Part shown: piece by piece, positions 25,501 to 37,276 of the stretch
Position numbering within the stretch: position 1 is the first letter of the stretch
Layout of the letters: each line of letters begins with the position of its first letter
Source of the DNA: Apostichopus japonicus
Taxonomy: Eukaryota; Echinodermata; Holothuroidea; Aspidochirotida; Stichopodidae
Direction of reading: 5' to 3'
Length of the DNA stretch: 64,000 bases
Assembly (NCBI RefSeq): GCF_037975245.1
Contig: NC_092568.1
Span: forward strand, 17,195,001 to 17,259,000
Translations under genes and position numbers: made by a program
Notes under the pieces: generated by a model
What the model saw: the letters and a program-made list of their open reading frames with translations, nothing else
Databases searched by the model: none
Told to the model about the DNA's origin: nothing

Positions 25501-25889
25501 ATACAGTTATTTTTGGTATTGGTTTGTGCGTAATGTTGATCATTTGTGGAACTTTCCACCTTCTAGACCCACATGCCTCTCATCTCCCTACTCCACCTCC
25601 CATCACCATATTTTTTTATACTCTCCCACCGCAGTTTGCTTATTCAATTATTAAACTTAAATCAGCTTTCTGAACTTGATCTGCCCAATTTGGGCAATCC
25701 TGATTTGATGGCTCCTCAGTGCAGAATTAAATGTTAATGTTAAATCCATTGTTTTAAAAATTCTAATAACTCAACCAAAACATGTTCTTTTAACTTCAAA
25801 TAAGCAACAAAGCACCCTTGGATGATATTAAATACCCATTTGTCCTTTTACATATCTGTACCAGATTGTAAACATGTCATTTGAGGCCC
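22561..25889. other. No gene seen; several unique islands and C-rich runs
   Basis: A G-run lies at 22605-22620. Unique, CpG-bearing sequence spans about 23285-23480 and 23600-23800 (for example GTCGTTGCGGCGAAGCATCC). A C-rich tract lies at 24271-24350 and a G-run at 24741-24750. No splice-bounded open frame. Confidence 0.5.
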
Positions 25890-26230
25890 TTAAAGGCATT
25901 GAAGACTCGCCCCAAACCGTGTGCCGCGCTCGGAAAAAGTTTTCTGCTTGTCGCTACAAAATGCAGACAGTAATGAAACGTGATACCTTGTTATCTTTGG
26001 CTGGACCTGAGATGTCCATTGCTGAATCGTTTATACACTGTGCTGTGGGTATTGACCGCAGCTGTATGTACTGACTGTACACTAGTGTCTAATTACTGAA
26101 GGTACCAAGCTTTGTGCGTATTTTCTGGGATCCATGGTGGTGTCTAAAACTTCTGTTACACCTAATTCGAAACTAGGTCAGATTACTGGCATTAGACGTT
26201 TCTTTCTGCGTGAGTCTTCACACGCTTTAA
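25890..26230. mobile_element. TTAA-flanked MITE, copy 1 (family 1)
   Basis: The left end TTAAAGGCATTGAAGACTCG mirrors the right end, which reads TTAAAGCGTGTGAAGACTCA when reverse complemented. TTAA at both outer ends suits a piggyBac-type insertion, though TTAA could be part of the terminal repeat. The internal ~300 bp matches the copy at 40967-41316 over blocks such as TTGACTGTACACTAGTGTCT. The 66-codon frame inside is not conserved in frame between copies, so this is non-coding. Confidence 0.75.
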
Positions 26231-27475
26231 AAGACTGATGATTCCTCATTGAAATTTGTGTAGCATCTGAGGAATTGAAGTAATGGTCTGTGTGGTAGAC
26301 TACATATTCTAGTCACTTTAATTGATTGACCTCAGTTGTTTAAAAAGTCATACCTCCAAAAATTAAAAGTGTTATCAAAACTTATAGTAATACAACCAAG
26401 GTTGATAACCATGTTTATCTTATGGTCTACAACATATCAAAATTAATTTTCTGCATAAAATCATACTCTATAAAGCCTGGCTTGCTCACTCAATCAGGTC
26501 ATGTTTGATTTGTGATTTGTGGTTGTGGTTTATTAAAAGTTAATTGACAATGCATCAGTTCCCTTTTTTTGGAAAGTGAAGGTCTCTCCCATAATCAAGT
26601 TTTTTATTGTTTCTTTTCAAGAGATATTAAACCAATTTCTTAACCTTAATTGTGGTGAGTATCATGATGACTCATGAAATGAATTACAAATTATCAGTAG
26701 GAACAGACCTTGGTCAGAGCTAGATCAGAAAACCTCGCCCTAAGGAGCTAAATCACATGGGTTTCACCTCTGCTGTATTCAACAGCAAAAACTTAATGAA
26801 CAGAGGATTCGTATAAGAAACTAATAATAGTGGTTAAATCTATGAATGTATCCTTGGGGTATATAGATAACAAAAGGTAACATTTAAAATTTAATGACTT
26901 CAAGAATGAATTCGATTGCAGAGTTCAAATGTCCTTGGCTAATATATTTCATGGTCTAGTGGGAGGAGGCTGAGGTGACATTATTAAAAAAAAAAAAAAA
27001 TTAGGGAAGGTGTGTCTGGATAGGGAATTAGAATAAACAATAGATGAATCACCGGTTGGTGTCTGTATTGATGTTTTGAACAGCTGCTATTAATGACTCA
27101 TGCATGTGACATGTATGCGATGAAAACAAAAAGAGTGTAAAGTGTGATGTTGTCCCTCATGACCTAAACAATGAAATTTGTTCTTGCTATCCGTTTGAAA
27201 GTTTTCATGGTGGATTCTTTTAAGGTCAAGTTTGATCCATGTTCTCTCATAGATCATCATTTGATCACCCCCCCACTCTTCCCCCCCTCCATCTTGTTAG
27301 GGATTGTAAAATTGTAAAGTTTAAGCCATATCAGAAACTGAAGGAGGTGGTTGTGGTTTAGTTCCATTTCTGGTTGAGATTATCACCAATCTTACAGTTT
27401 ACTGTAGCTTACAATAACCTAGTATTTATGCACTGTCAAGCTGATGGGTTCATGTTGAGTAATTGTTGTAATAAC
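26231..27475. other. No gene seen
   Basis: AT-rich. A poly(A) run lies at 26983-26999 and a C-run near 27267-27290. No terminal repeats or coding signal found. Confidence 0.6.
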
Positions 27476-28165
27476 CAAATAATAAGGGTGTTGCTTCTTA
27501 CATAGACCTACCGTTCAGCTACAGTCAAACTAACAATTTCTTCTCAAGTTTATGAAGTAATTGTTGTTGTAACAAATATTAAAGGCAAATGTATCTTATG
27601 TTGACCTACCATTGTCTACGGTCAAACTAATGACTTCGTCTCAGGTTTATAAAGCAATTGTTGTTATTGCCAGATATTAAGGGTATTGTAGCTTACGTAA
27701 ACCTACCATTTATCTACGTACGGTCAAACTAACAACTTCTTCTCAAGTTTATAAAGTACCGTATATAATTGTTGGTGTAAAAAATATTAACAATTAGGGC
27801 AACTGTATCTTACGTTAGCCTAACATTCATCTAAGGTCAAACTAACGAATTCCGTCTAAGTTTACAAAGCAGTTGTTGTTATTGCCAGATATTAACGGTA
27901 TTGTAGCTTACGTAAACCTACCATTTATCTACGGTCAAACTAACGACCTCTTCTCAAATTTATAAAGTAATTGTTGTTGTAACAAATATTAACAATTAGA
28001 GCAACTGTATCTTACATTAACCTACCATTCATCTAAGGTCAAAGTAACGAATTCCGTTTCAAGTTTATAAAGTAATTGTTTTTATTACCAGATATAAAGG
28101 CAACTGTATCCATACCACTTATCTACCATTGAACTAGCGACTTCCATCTCAAGTTTATAAAGTGA
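27476..28165 (+). repeat. ~100-bp tandem array, 7 copies, alternating two unit types
   Basis: Each unit has '(A/C)TAAGGTCAAACTAACGA' and 'AAGTTTATAAAGTAATTGTT'. Units alternate between an 'AACAAATATTAA..' type and a 'GCCAGATATTAA..' type, so the true period may be a ~200-bp dimer. The last unit is the most decayed. Confidence 0.85.
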
Positions 28166-28169
28166 TTGT

Positions 28170-28320
28170 TATGAGTTTTTCATTGCCTCCTAAAATCCCC
28201 CGATCCTTGTCGGTTTGGAAACTCTCGACAAACTAATTTCCGTTTAAAATCTGCTGGCTGCTTCTCCGGGGAAATGGGATAACAAGAGAATTAGGGATGT
28301 CAATTTAGAGCTTTCTTAGT
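28170..28320. promoter_or_regulatory. Short unique island after tandem array
   Basis: Sequence around CCCCCGATCCTTGTCGG and CTTCTCCGGGGAAATGGG is less AT-rich and non-repetitive. No open frame. It could be a non-coding element; there is no direct evidence. Confidence 0.2.
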
Positions 28321-31300
28321 AAGACCAGGTTTAACCTTATAATGTTAATTTTCTGCATGTCACGAGTAATAATGTCCTAAATCACACTTTCTATCAGATT
28401 ACATTGTGTAGTGACCTTGTGGAGCAAAACAAGATCTGGGCAATTATAACGCAGAAGGGAAGGCAAATGTTCAGTCTCGACAGTGTAGTACAGGGATCAA
28501 CTCAGCAGCCAATCCAGGAATTCTGCGAAGAGCAGCAGGAGATGTAGTATGTTATTGCCATCTTCTAAGAACAATGAATGTCACAGGATTTATGAACTGT
28601 TCCTCTCCTTTCTACCCAGCGGCTCTACCAAGCCCTCCCCCTATATAGACCCAGCTTCATTCCACCTGATTATCACAGTTCTTCTGTTATTTCAGGATGT
28701 ATGTGTTACTGCCTAGCATTGAAATTGATGTATTGCCAGATGCATTCACACTCTTAAATTGCCATCCAAATTTTACCTTGGTATGACGTTAGGACGATAA
28801 GAAATAGTGATTCATCATTGAGTCTTTTTTCACTACTTTTATGACTAAACTTCTTTTTTTTTTGCATGCAACCTGCACTTACATATTATGACCACACCCT
28901 CACTGTCTGTGAATAATTTTTAAAGAAACTACTTTTGGATGCTTTAAGCAGTTTTGTTAGCAATACTACTGAGTGGTGACCATTCAATTTTAAAAGCAGA
29001 CAATCATATTTCAGTGCGTTGAATTTCCATTACCATTGAATTTTAAAATCCCATCACTAACAGTGCAGTTTCATTTTAGCTTGATTTGTCAACATTAATT
29101 TCATATCAGACTAAAAATTAATAACTCCAATATATGTATCATGTGTGATGATTACTAAAATATTATACTTATAACCCTCAAATATATAAATTTTTATGTT
29201 GTGTGGAAACCTAGAAGAGTGGGGGTGCCTTGATTTTCGACTGGAATCTAATTTTAGGGTGATACCTGGTGGTTCCTTAAGGTAGGTAAAGTTGTTAAAA
29301 TCTAATGGCAAGCTAGTACTGGTACAAAAAGCTGCACTAGTTAATACTAGGCCCTGATATGCAGGCAATTTAATGGCTTAGATGCCAGTCGATTTCACAG
29401 TTTGCCAGTAGAAGGACAATGGAATATCATTCCATCTTCAAACAGACCATCAAATCATTCCATCTTCAACCAGACCAACAAATCATGCCATAAGATTGTT
29501 TGTTTGTTTAGTTCTACCTTTTCCAACAAAACAAAACTTTGCTAAACAAGTAGAGTAGAAATATGTCAGGTATGTACCGTTCACACGGTAACCCACTTAG
29601 GGCTCCCTTACTCAAGATATAAGATTTGATACTTCCAAGTTTTCTACCTCCCACCAATTCCATTAAATAACTCAATTTGGGCTCAAAGATTTCCCTGCAT
29701 GGTTGTTGGCAATATGGTGTTATTTCATTTCTACCAGGTTTAAAATTTCAGCTAAACTTGACCCAAGAAGACCTCCCTCCCACTGATGAGACCCATGACC
29801 CTTGACCTTGTTGTAGTGGGCTTGTTCAAGTCTTTACCATTCCCTGGACACCGAGCCATCATATTACAAGCAAGATGGCCTGCCAACAAAGGAAAGAAAC
29901 AAATTATCCCCCAAGCAAAGGTTGCTTCAACAGAGCATAGCAATTCCCTGCAGGGGAGAGGAACTCCATCGGCGCCTGCCAATCACATGCAGTAGCCTTA
30001 AAGGGCCAAACTTGTCTGCCTTCGAACAAAATTCAGAATCCAGCAAGGGGAAATCAATTTTCTGAGAAAGTCATTTGCCTGTTCACTATTTTTTACCCAG
30101 TGAATTTCTGCAGTTTGTAAAAGGTACTGATGATAAAACCAGATATACATATTTATATCCAACTCATGTGTGCCTGTTGGGGAAAATTGTGCATTTGCAT
30201 GCAGGGTATGTGTGTCAGTTTCGAAGAATTCAAGTGATTACGTGCGTACGGAAAAAACTTAAGATAATGTTTGATGTTATGTTTTTCTTTATGTTTCCAT
30301 TTACCACTGTGTTGTTCATGGATGAAATGTGTCATTTGATGACTGAAAATGACAGAGATATTTGTTAAAACTAATGGAAACAGTGTACACACTGTTACAC
30401 TTTGACAGCATTCTTGAAAGACAATTCTCATCATAAGAGCTAGACCACGCCTAGATGTGAGTTGAGTAATGAATATGCAACACTAAATAGCGATGATGTC
30501 ACCGGTGTAACACATGCATGATATTCAAGAAGTAGGTTTAGATTACAAATTTGAATTAAAGTGTTGAACTGAAAGCCAGTACCCGACATGATGATGTAAC
30601 CCATAAGCCCCTGCGGGCTTCTCCCACGTTTGTGCTGGTAAAAATAACTCATGGCCTGTATTTATTTATTTAGCCCTGTCCACAGAATTCCGTACTAGTA
30701 AGGTATGCATACAGCATACTCCATATAGTTCATGCTAATCCTGTAAGATAATATTGTAAGATGTTGTTTTCTCCTCTATTTAATTCTTCCTCTGCGTTAG
30801 GTTTTATCACCGCTCAACTATTTTCATGTCATAGTACTTTTAGAAGCGAGATGATTGCTGAATTGAATATACAATAAAGATGAGTAAGTCAGTGTTCCTT
30901 CGATCAGCTTCATCGAACGTCAGTTAGAACTTGAGCTAACTGTTACTGCTGGTAGGCCTGCTAGTACTAGTACTAGAGGTAGAATCTTAGTTCTTAGTAT
31001 AATATTAGTAGCCTAGTCAGAGACCTAGTTCTGATAAAGTTATGCCCTTAGAGATTGTGAACATGATCGAAGGTCTTTGATACCAAGTGGAGTCTCATAC
31101 GTGACCATAGGCTAGGTTTTGAACACTTATTACTGTTGTCACTAGTATGCTAGTCGCATCGACGATCAGCTGTTCTCCGAGCAAGGAGAGCTTGGTTGGT
31201 ACTGAATATGCATTACAATGCGTTTTCTCATTGGCTTGTTTAAATCAAGAGGTACGGTGTAACAGAATACATTAATGAAATATATCTTCAGCGGATAAAT

Positions 31301-32750
31301 TGTTTGATACTTTTGATCATTATTTTCTTAATTAACGAAATGCTTTTGGGCAAAATTAGCTTGGCGAAACCTTCTCATTTTTCATGGTTCATCAGATAAG
31401 CAGCTTAAACAAAGTTCCATTTTTTGAAAATGAACAGTTTTATGTATTTCCTTTTTCGAAATGCACAGAATCACTTTATTTCATATGAAATAGGAATGAA
31501 GCTGATTGTCCTATTTGAATTCTAATTATTAATGATGACCTATCTATGCATAGTTAACTAAACTACACCTAAATTACAGAATGGAAAGTGCATCATGAGT
31601 AATGCACGTTTGGAAGTTAGTCAAAAAACATCAGAATGAAAATTTGAGAGTGCCTAGTAAAATATTGTGTGATATCACCCATAATTAATTAGGACCCAGT
31701 GGAATGCAGAATAGCTCATTCTTTGCTAAGTGTTGCCTCAAGAGAATAGTTAAATGGTCCAGTTGCCTGACAAAAGAGGAAGATTTGGGGTTCCTATAAA
31801 ACTGAATTGTCAATTCCAAGTCACCATCAATTTGAAAATCAACACTTAAGACCAACTGTGTTTTTGTTTCATATATCATGGATGGTCTTATCAATAACTG
31901 TATGATATTTGCTACAATACAACCTGTTACCCATAAATTTTTTCAGATATTTAAAAACTTTTCTTTTTTTGTAAGCTCGCTCATGGAAAATCCCTGATGG
32001 GTGAGATGGGAAAGAGTTTTTTAAGAAAGTCTAGCAAACAAACTAGAACAGTAGAACTCCCTAACTTGCTATCGCAATCTTCTGGAAAATAGATATTTGA
32101 AAGTAAAGGTAAATGACTAACCATCCACTAGGCTTTAACTTGAAGGGTTTACTTTTGTGAATTAAGATCTTTTGACAAATTTAGAAAATGTAGAAGAAAT
32201 GAAAGAGAGAAAAAGTATGGAGGGCTTGGAGGGCTCATCTCTCTCTTGATTACTGCCCCTCCTCCCCCCCCCCATTCCTAACCGTCCCACCCTGGCCTTC
32301 CCTGCCACTCCCACTCCCCCTCTCCCTGGGAGTGGGGATCACAGTATGAATATGCAGATTGCTGACTGTATTATTGTATAGAAGAACACAGAGAATAATG
32401 CAGTAGAAACATTTTGATAGGAAATTTGTTTCATTGCACTGTTATGCTATAGCCCAATATTTCCCCAAATGAAGCTAGAAATGTTGTAGTATCTTATCTT
32501 GACCAGTATGTTCCCTTGGGCTTTTTGTGAATGTGAACATCATGAGTAATAGGACAAATTTAGTGCATGCAAAACTTTTCATTTATACTTTGAATTAATT
32601 TGTCCCCAAAGTTGGTTTGTTGGATGATGAACATTGTATGAAGTTTGATCCAAATCATAGCGCAAACAAATTTCTGCAGGTTGAGGTCAAATCATTGTAA
32701 ACTGTTCAAACTCAGTAAGCCGTAGCTTGTCTGTGAGTGACAGTCTTACA
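28321..32750. other. No gene seen
   Basis: AT-rich DNA with a short 31-bp direct duplication at about 29429-29490 (CCATCTTCAAMCAGACCA) and a C-rich tract at 32262-32335. Overlapping opposite-strand frames at 29752-29995 and 30075-30434 lack domain signal. Confidence 0.55.
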
Positions 32751-32945
32751 AACGTACGTACATACCCAAATACATACACAAACGCATGCACGCATACCCG
32801 CATACATAAATACAAGAAAGCACGCATACATACACGCATACATACACCCGTACACGCACGCACGTACATATATACACATATACACGTACATAGCTACATT
32901 CATACATACATGCATGTCAACACTCAACACACGTACATACACACA
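32751..32945. repeat. Tetranucleotide-rich microsatellite (CATA/CACG type)
   Basis: Interrupted ACAT, ACGC and GTAC words with a period of about 4 bp. It yields long His/Thr-rich frames on plus and Cys/Met/Val-rich frames on minus, all artefacts of the repeat. Confidence 0.9.
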
Positions 32946-33414
32946 TATGGTTACTTCTTTGCACATTATTCACAAACATTGCCCTTTAAAGTTTTTAACA
33001 GTTCTGCTCAGTTCTTACAAATAGTAAAAGTAAGGAAAGTTGGCAGTGATTTTGTGAAAACCATTTTTAGATTTTCAAGGTCATTCTCTGATCTTGAAAA
33101 CATTGTTATGTATCAAACTTCATTGTCCCTCTGTGGAAACAAAGACATCTGCTTTCTTTGGACTGCTACAGAGTATCTATCCAGGGCTCTGGTCTAGCTA
33201 TCTCCTTTAGGTTCCACTACTTTGCAAAGAGTCAAATCTTGGTTAAAAAAATAATTGGATGAGGCTGTCAAGTATTTGAGTAAAGAGGGGAAAAACCTCC
33301 AAAGTTGCATTAATGTGATGTAAAGCCAGCTGTTTCAAATCATCATATATATCTCAAAGAGAGGAAACAGCTATTAGCAAATTGCCCCGTCTGTTTAGGG
33401 TAAACCAAAGAAAG

Positions 33415-33686
33415 TAAGAGGGCCTGACGTTTCAAACTTTCGATCCTAGAAGAATCTTCTTCAGCGTCAGGCTAAACATGAAAATGGAGAAAGCAAGTTA
33501 ACTGGACAGATGGGACAAAAATGGGGAAAATTAAGCACATGAATATAAGAGTGAATTAGATAGAGAGCAGGGGGGGAGGGGTGGGGGGCAATTGACATTG
33601 TTCCATCTGTCTATTTAATTTAGTCTTCTATTGTATGTTTCAATCTGAGGAAGATCCCACTGGGATCGTAATATCACGCCCTCTTA
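33415..33686. mobile_element. Fold-back element with hammerhead-like inverted arms
   Basis: The left arm starts TAAGAGGGCCTGACGTTTC (33415 on). The right arm, reverse complemented from 33686, starts TAAGAGGGCGTGATATTACG. Both then run into a GATC-stem and a CTTCNTCAG box, about 45 bp in all. The interior is unrelated purine-rich sequence with a G-run at 33571-33590. The arms resemble the ribozyme-like motif at 63431-63470 but are damaged. It is probably a derivative of the same repeat family. Confidence 0.65.
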
Positions 33687-34527
33687 TTTGTATATACGCA
33701 CATCGCATATAAAATATATCGTCACTTCTAGTTTATAGTGTTACAATACATCTTTTTTGCTGCCATTGATAGGCTTAGATGTACAAGGAATCCTTTGATT
33801 CGATTGAATTGCAAAAGAAAAGTAAGCTGCTGATTTTGTTTTGATTGAAACAGTTGCCAAGGTTTTTCAACAGACAAGACAATGTGCTTCATTATGCAAA
33901 TGAGCCACTGAGGGCTAATTTCAAATGTCAGTTTTCCATTTCATTTGCCTCTGTGGTCGTCACTCACGATAAACTGAAGCAATCAGACGTCGGTCGCGAG
34001 TAGATTGCATGTAAACTTCAGATGACTCGTCTGTTTTTGAATGTGTCTCATTCACTGATACTTGTATAGAGTTTGATTAGTTTATTTATTTATTTTTGAA
34101 TGTTAAAATAGTTTTTCCTTGGCCTTTGGACAACCTTTTCATGTTTGGTCTCTGGACATCATAAAGTCTCTTGTTGCTACAAAATGGATATATTTATAGT
34201 TTGTCCTCTCTGTAACCTCAGTCTGAGAGGGTAGTTGTGGTTATATGCCAGTCTGGATATTTATTTGTCAGATAATATTATAGCTTCTGTCACTTATGGT
34301 TTGAACCAGCAGTTCTTCTGATGACACACGACCAGGGAGAATGAAAGGCAGTTCATTTCATATTTATTGGTTAGCTGATGTTTTCTGATGCTTATTTCAT
34401 TTGCTGGTTGGGGTAATAAATTTGTCCCCAAGAAATCAAGACAATATACTTCCCCCCCCCCTCCCCCACCAAACCATCCAGATCTGTCATGAACACAGTT
34501 TTTTTACAAATGTCAGCATCTCATTTA
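33687..34527. other. No gene seen; one unique island
   Basis: Bases 33880-34035 are unique, with ATGCAAAT (33894-33901) and the CpG-rich GACGTCGGTCGCGAG near 33987. A C-run lies at 34453-34467. No coding signal. Confidence 0.4.
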
Positions 34528-34990
34528 GCTTACTTCTAAGCATCAGTTTGAATATCTTAAATACATGATTTTATGTTTAAAATGCAAAAGACATTTTGGA
34601 GTTATAATTTTTCTTCCACTGTAATGACGTCCAGTCACCTGAGGTGTATAACTCAATCCTCTGGGAAACTACTGAGGATCCTGATTTATATTCATAAGAA
34701 AACAATATCAGAGAGAGCTATAAGAAACATTGTAGAATTTCCTCATTTCCATCTTTTTAAGCTTACTACTGAGCTTCAGTTTGAATATCTTAAATACATG
34801 ATTTTATGTTAAAATGCAAAAGAATATGTTTAAATTGTAATTTTTCTTCCACTGTAATGACATCCAATCACCTGAGGTGTATAACTCAATCCTCTGGGAA
34901 ACTACTGAGGATCCTGATTAATATTCATATGAAAACGACATCAGAGAGGGCTATAAGAAACATTGTAGAATTTCCTCATTTCCATGTACA
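34528..34990 (+). repeat. 232-bp tandem duplication (two copies)
   Basis: Copy 1 is 34528-34759 and copy 2 is 34760 to about 34987. Both contain CAGTTTGAATATCTTAAATA and CACCTGAGGTGTATAACTCA and differ by roughly 5-10%. Matching peptides in the two copies come from the duplication, not from selection that I can show. Confidence 0.9.
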
Positions 34991-35794
34991 TCCATTTTGT
35001 TAAAGTGAAATGTTTTGGCGACAGTCTAATTTGATTTGTGTCGATGTTTCCCCCCATTGATCACCACGCATCTGTGTCTGTTGACCAAGTTTTGCTCTTA
35101 CACAAGTTCTAGTTCCGAGAATCTCTGTATAAAGTAGCATGTCCGCCTATTGGAGTACATGTCGAGAACAATTTTTGTGATGCGGGGATAAATCTCAATG
35201 AAATAGACATGTTTTTGGCATGTTTACATCATAGCACCTCCTTTGCCCCCCTGAAACAATGTGATCCCTGCTGGGAGGTGGGGGTCTGACGACCTTCATT
35301 TCTCTGAGTGAACATGTCTTCATTTTTTTTTCTTTTATAGCTGTTTGAGTCGTTGCCAACTTTTTACCATTATTGGTGGGGAATCTCAATACTCAAAGTT
35401 GATTTGTCTCTGCATATTTTCATGTACTGAAACCGTTAAACCGGAAATGTAGAAAGATGATTGATTTGTTCATGGTATGTGCGTTTATGTGTGTGTGTAT
35501 ATATTGATGGTGCATAAATGGTTAGAAGGACTTATTGAGTAGGATGTTGTGACTTTACTACTGAAGAAATGTATAAGTAGATGCTGTATAGAAAACTCAC
35601 AAATCCGTGTAGTCTAGACAGTAATTGTAGGGCAGACATGAAAATTGTGTAAAAGTCTGACATGAAATGTCGGTAAATTGATTTTTATCAGTTTTAATAC
35701 AGAAAAGTATGGTAAGTCAATATAGTTCCCTGACTATAGTTTGGATAAAATAAGAGAATGAGATTAAAAGGCAGCCTTTGGGTTGATTTTGATG

Positions 35795-35795
<1 letters not shown>
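34991..35795. other. No gene seen
   Basis: AT-rich unique DNA with a short TG run at 35489-35505. Nothing recognisable. Confidence 0.6.

Positions 35796-35856
<61 letters not shown>
35796..35856. repeat. (TA)n microsatellite
   Basis: About 30 uninterrupted TA dinucleotides. Confidence 0.97.
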
Positions 35857-35859
<3 letters not shown>

Positions 35860-36461
35860 GGCCAAGTTTCATTTCAGATAATCAATTCACATTTGAAAGA
35901 ACTTTTAAAACGTTCTGCTAAATGTGATAATACACTGATATTAAAATTTGTTGAGGAACCAATATATTGAGGATTTGAACAATCAACGGCAAATAGTTCC
36001 TACTCATCAATTTAATAACCTTCTTTTGGTGAATCTCTCTAGGAAGGATTCTTATTTTGATCAATTTACAGTCTTATTTGGAGTGAAAACCAATCAAGTA
36101 CAGTAAACCGGTTGTCCAAACACATAAAACTGCTTTGATGTATGCAGGGTGAAACTATGTGTGATGAAATGGGTTCTGAGTTGCTTGAGGTACTGTTGAA
36201 GGTACTACATGACAATGTTTTACTTGTAATGCTAATCATTGCTCTGTATGAAACTAATGGTGCTCAACAGAAATGGGTCCAATTTGGTGAGAAAGAGGGA
36301 AATATCGACCATGGCTTGAGGAGAGGCAGGAAAGGGGGAAGGGAGAATATGCTATAAAGTGTGAGTATGTGTCAGATAATCTAGTTAGACATGAAAACTT
36401 GCCATTTGTCTGTTTTAATTTCCTATAGTTGCTCACAGTAGCCTTCAGGTTAGATGCCACA

Positions 36462-37276
36462 TGTACGAGAGTGGGAGGTGTACGAGAGGGGGAGGTGTAC
36501 GAGAGGGGGAGGTGTACGAGAGGGGGAGGTTTACGAGAGGGGGAGGTGTACGAGAGGGGCAGGTGTACGAGAGGGGAAGGTGTACGAGAGGGGGAGGTTT
36601 ACGAGAGGGGGAGGTTTACGAGAGGGGCAGGTGTACGAGAGGGGAAGGTGTACGAGAGGGGAAGGTGTACGAGAGGGGGAAGGTGTACGAGAGGGGGAGG
36701 TTTACGAGAGGGGGAGGTTTACGAGAGGGGGAGGTGTACGAGAGGGGCAGGTGTACGAGAGGGGAAGGTGTACGAGAGGGGGAGGTTTACGAGAGGGGGA
36801 GGTTTACGAGAGGGGCAGGTGTACGAGAGGGGAAGGTGTACGAGAGGGGAAGGTGTACGAGAGGGGGAAGGTGTACGAGAGGGGGAGGTTTACGAGAGGG
36901 GGAGGTTTACGAGAGGGGCAGGTGTACGAGAGGGGAAGGTGTACGAGAGGGGAAGGTGTACGAGAGGGGGAAGGTGTACGAGAGGGGGAGGTGTACGAGA
37001 GGGGGACTGGGAGGTGTACGAGAGGGGGAGGTGTACGAGAGGGGGAGGTGTACGAGAGGGGGAGGTGTACGAGAGGGAGAAGGTGTACGAGAAAGGGGAA
37101 GGTGTACGAGAGGGGGAAGGTGTACGAGAGGGGGAGGTGTACGAGAGGGGGACTGGGAGGTGTACGAGAGGGGGAGGTGTACGAGAGGGGGAGGTGTACG
37201 AGAGGGAGAAGGTGTACGAGAAAGGGGAGGTGTACGAGAGTGGGAAGGTGTACGAGAGGGGAGATGTACTTGTATT
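36462..37276 (+). repeat. 17-bp G-rich minisatellite, ~47 copies, higher-order structure
   Basis: The core unit is TACGAGAGGGGGAGGTG (17 bp; 16-24 bp variants). Units ending GTT, carrying CAG, AAG or an extra A recur in a fixed order of about six units, giving a ~103-bp higher-order period in 36580-36990. A second block beginning 'GGGACTGGGAGGTG' occurs twice near 36997 and 37148. No stop codon arises in any plus-strand frame because the unit contains none, so frames of 274-284 codons exist in all three. That is expected of the repeat and not evidence of a gene. Confidence 0.95.

Noticed and set aside
25874-26074. 66-codon frame that looks protein-like
   Set aside because: It lies within a MITE. 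The second copy at 41 kb has indels that destroy the frame.
32687-33197. Long frames on both strands rich in His/Thr/Tyr or Cys/Met
   Set aside because: They come from the tetranucleotide microsatellite at 32751-32945.
1336-33901. POU octamers ATGCAAAT/ATTTGCAT at 1336, 14915, 16957 and 33894
   Set aside because: The number is close to chance for AT-rich DNA of this length.
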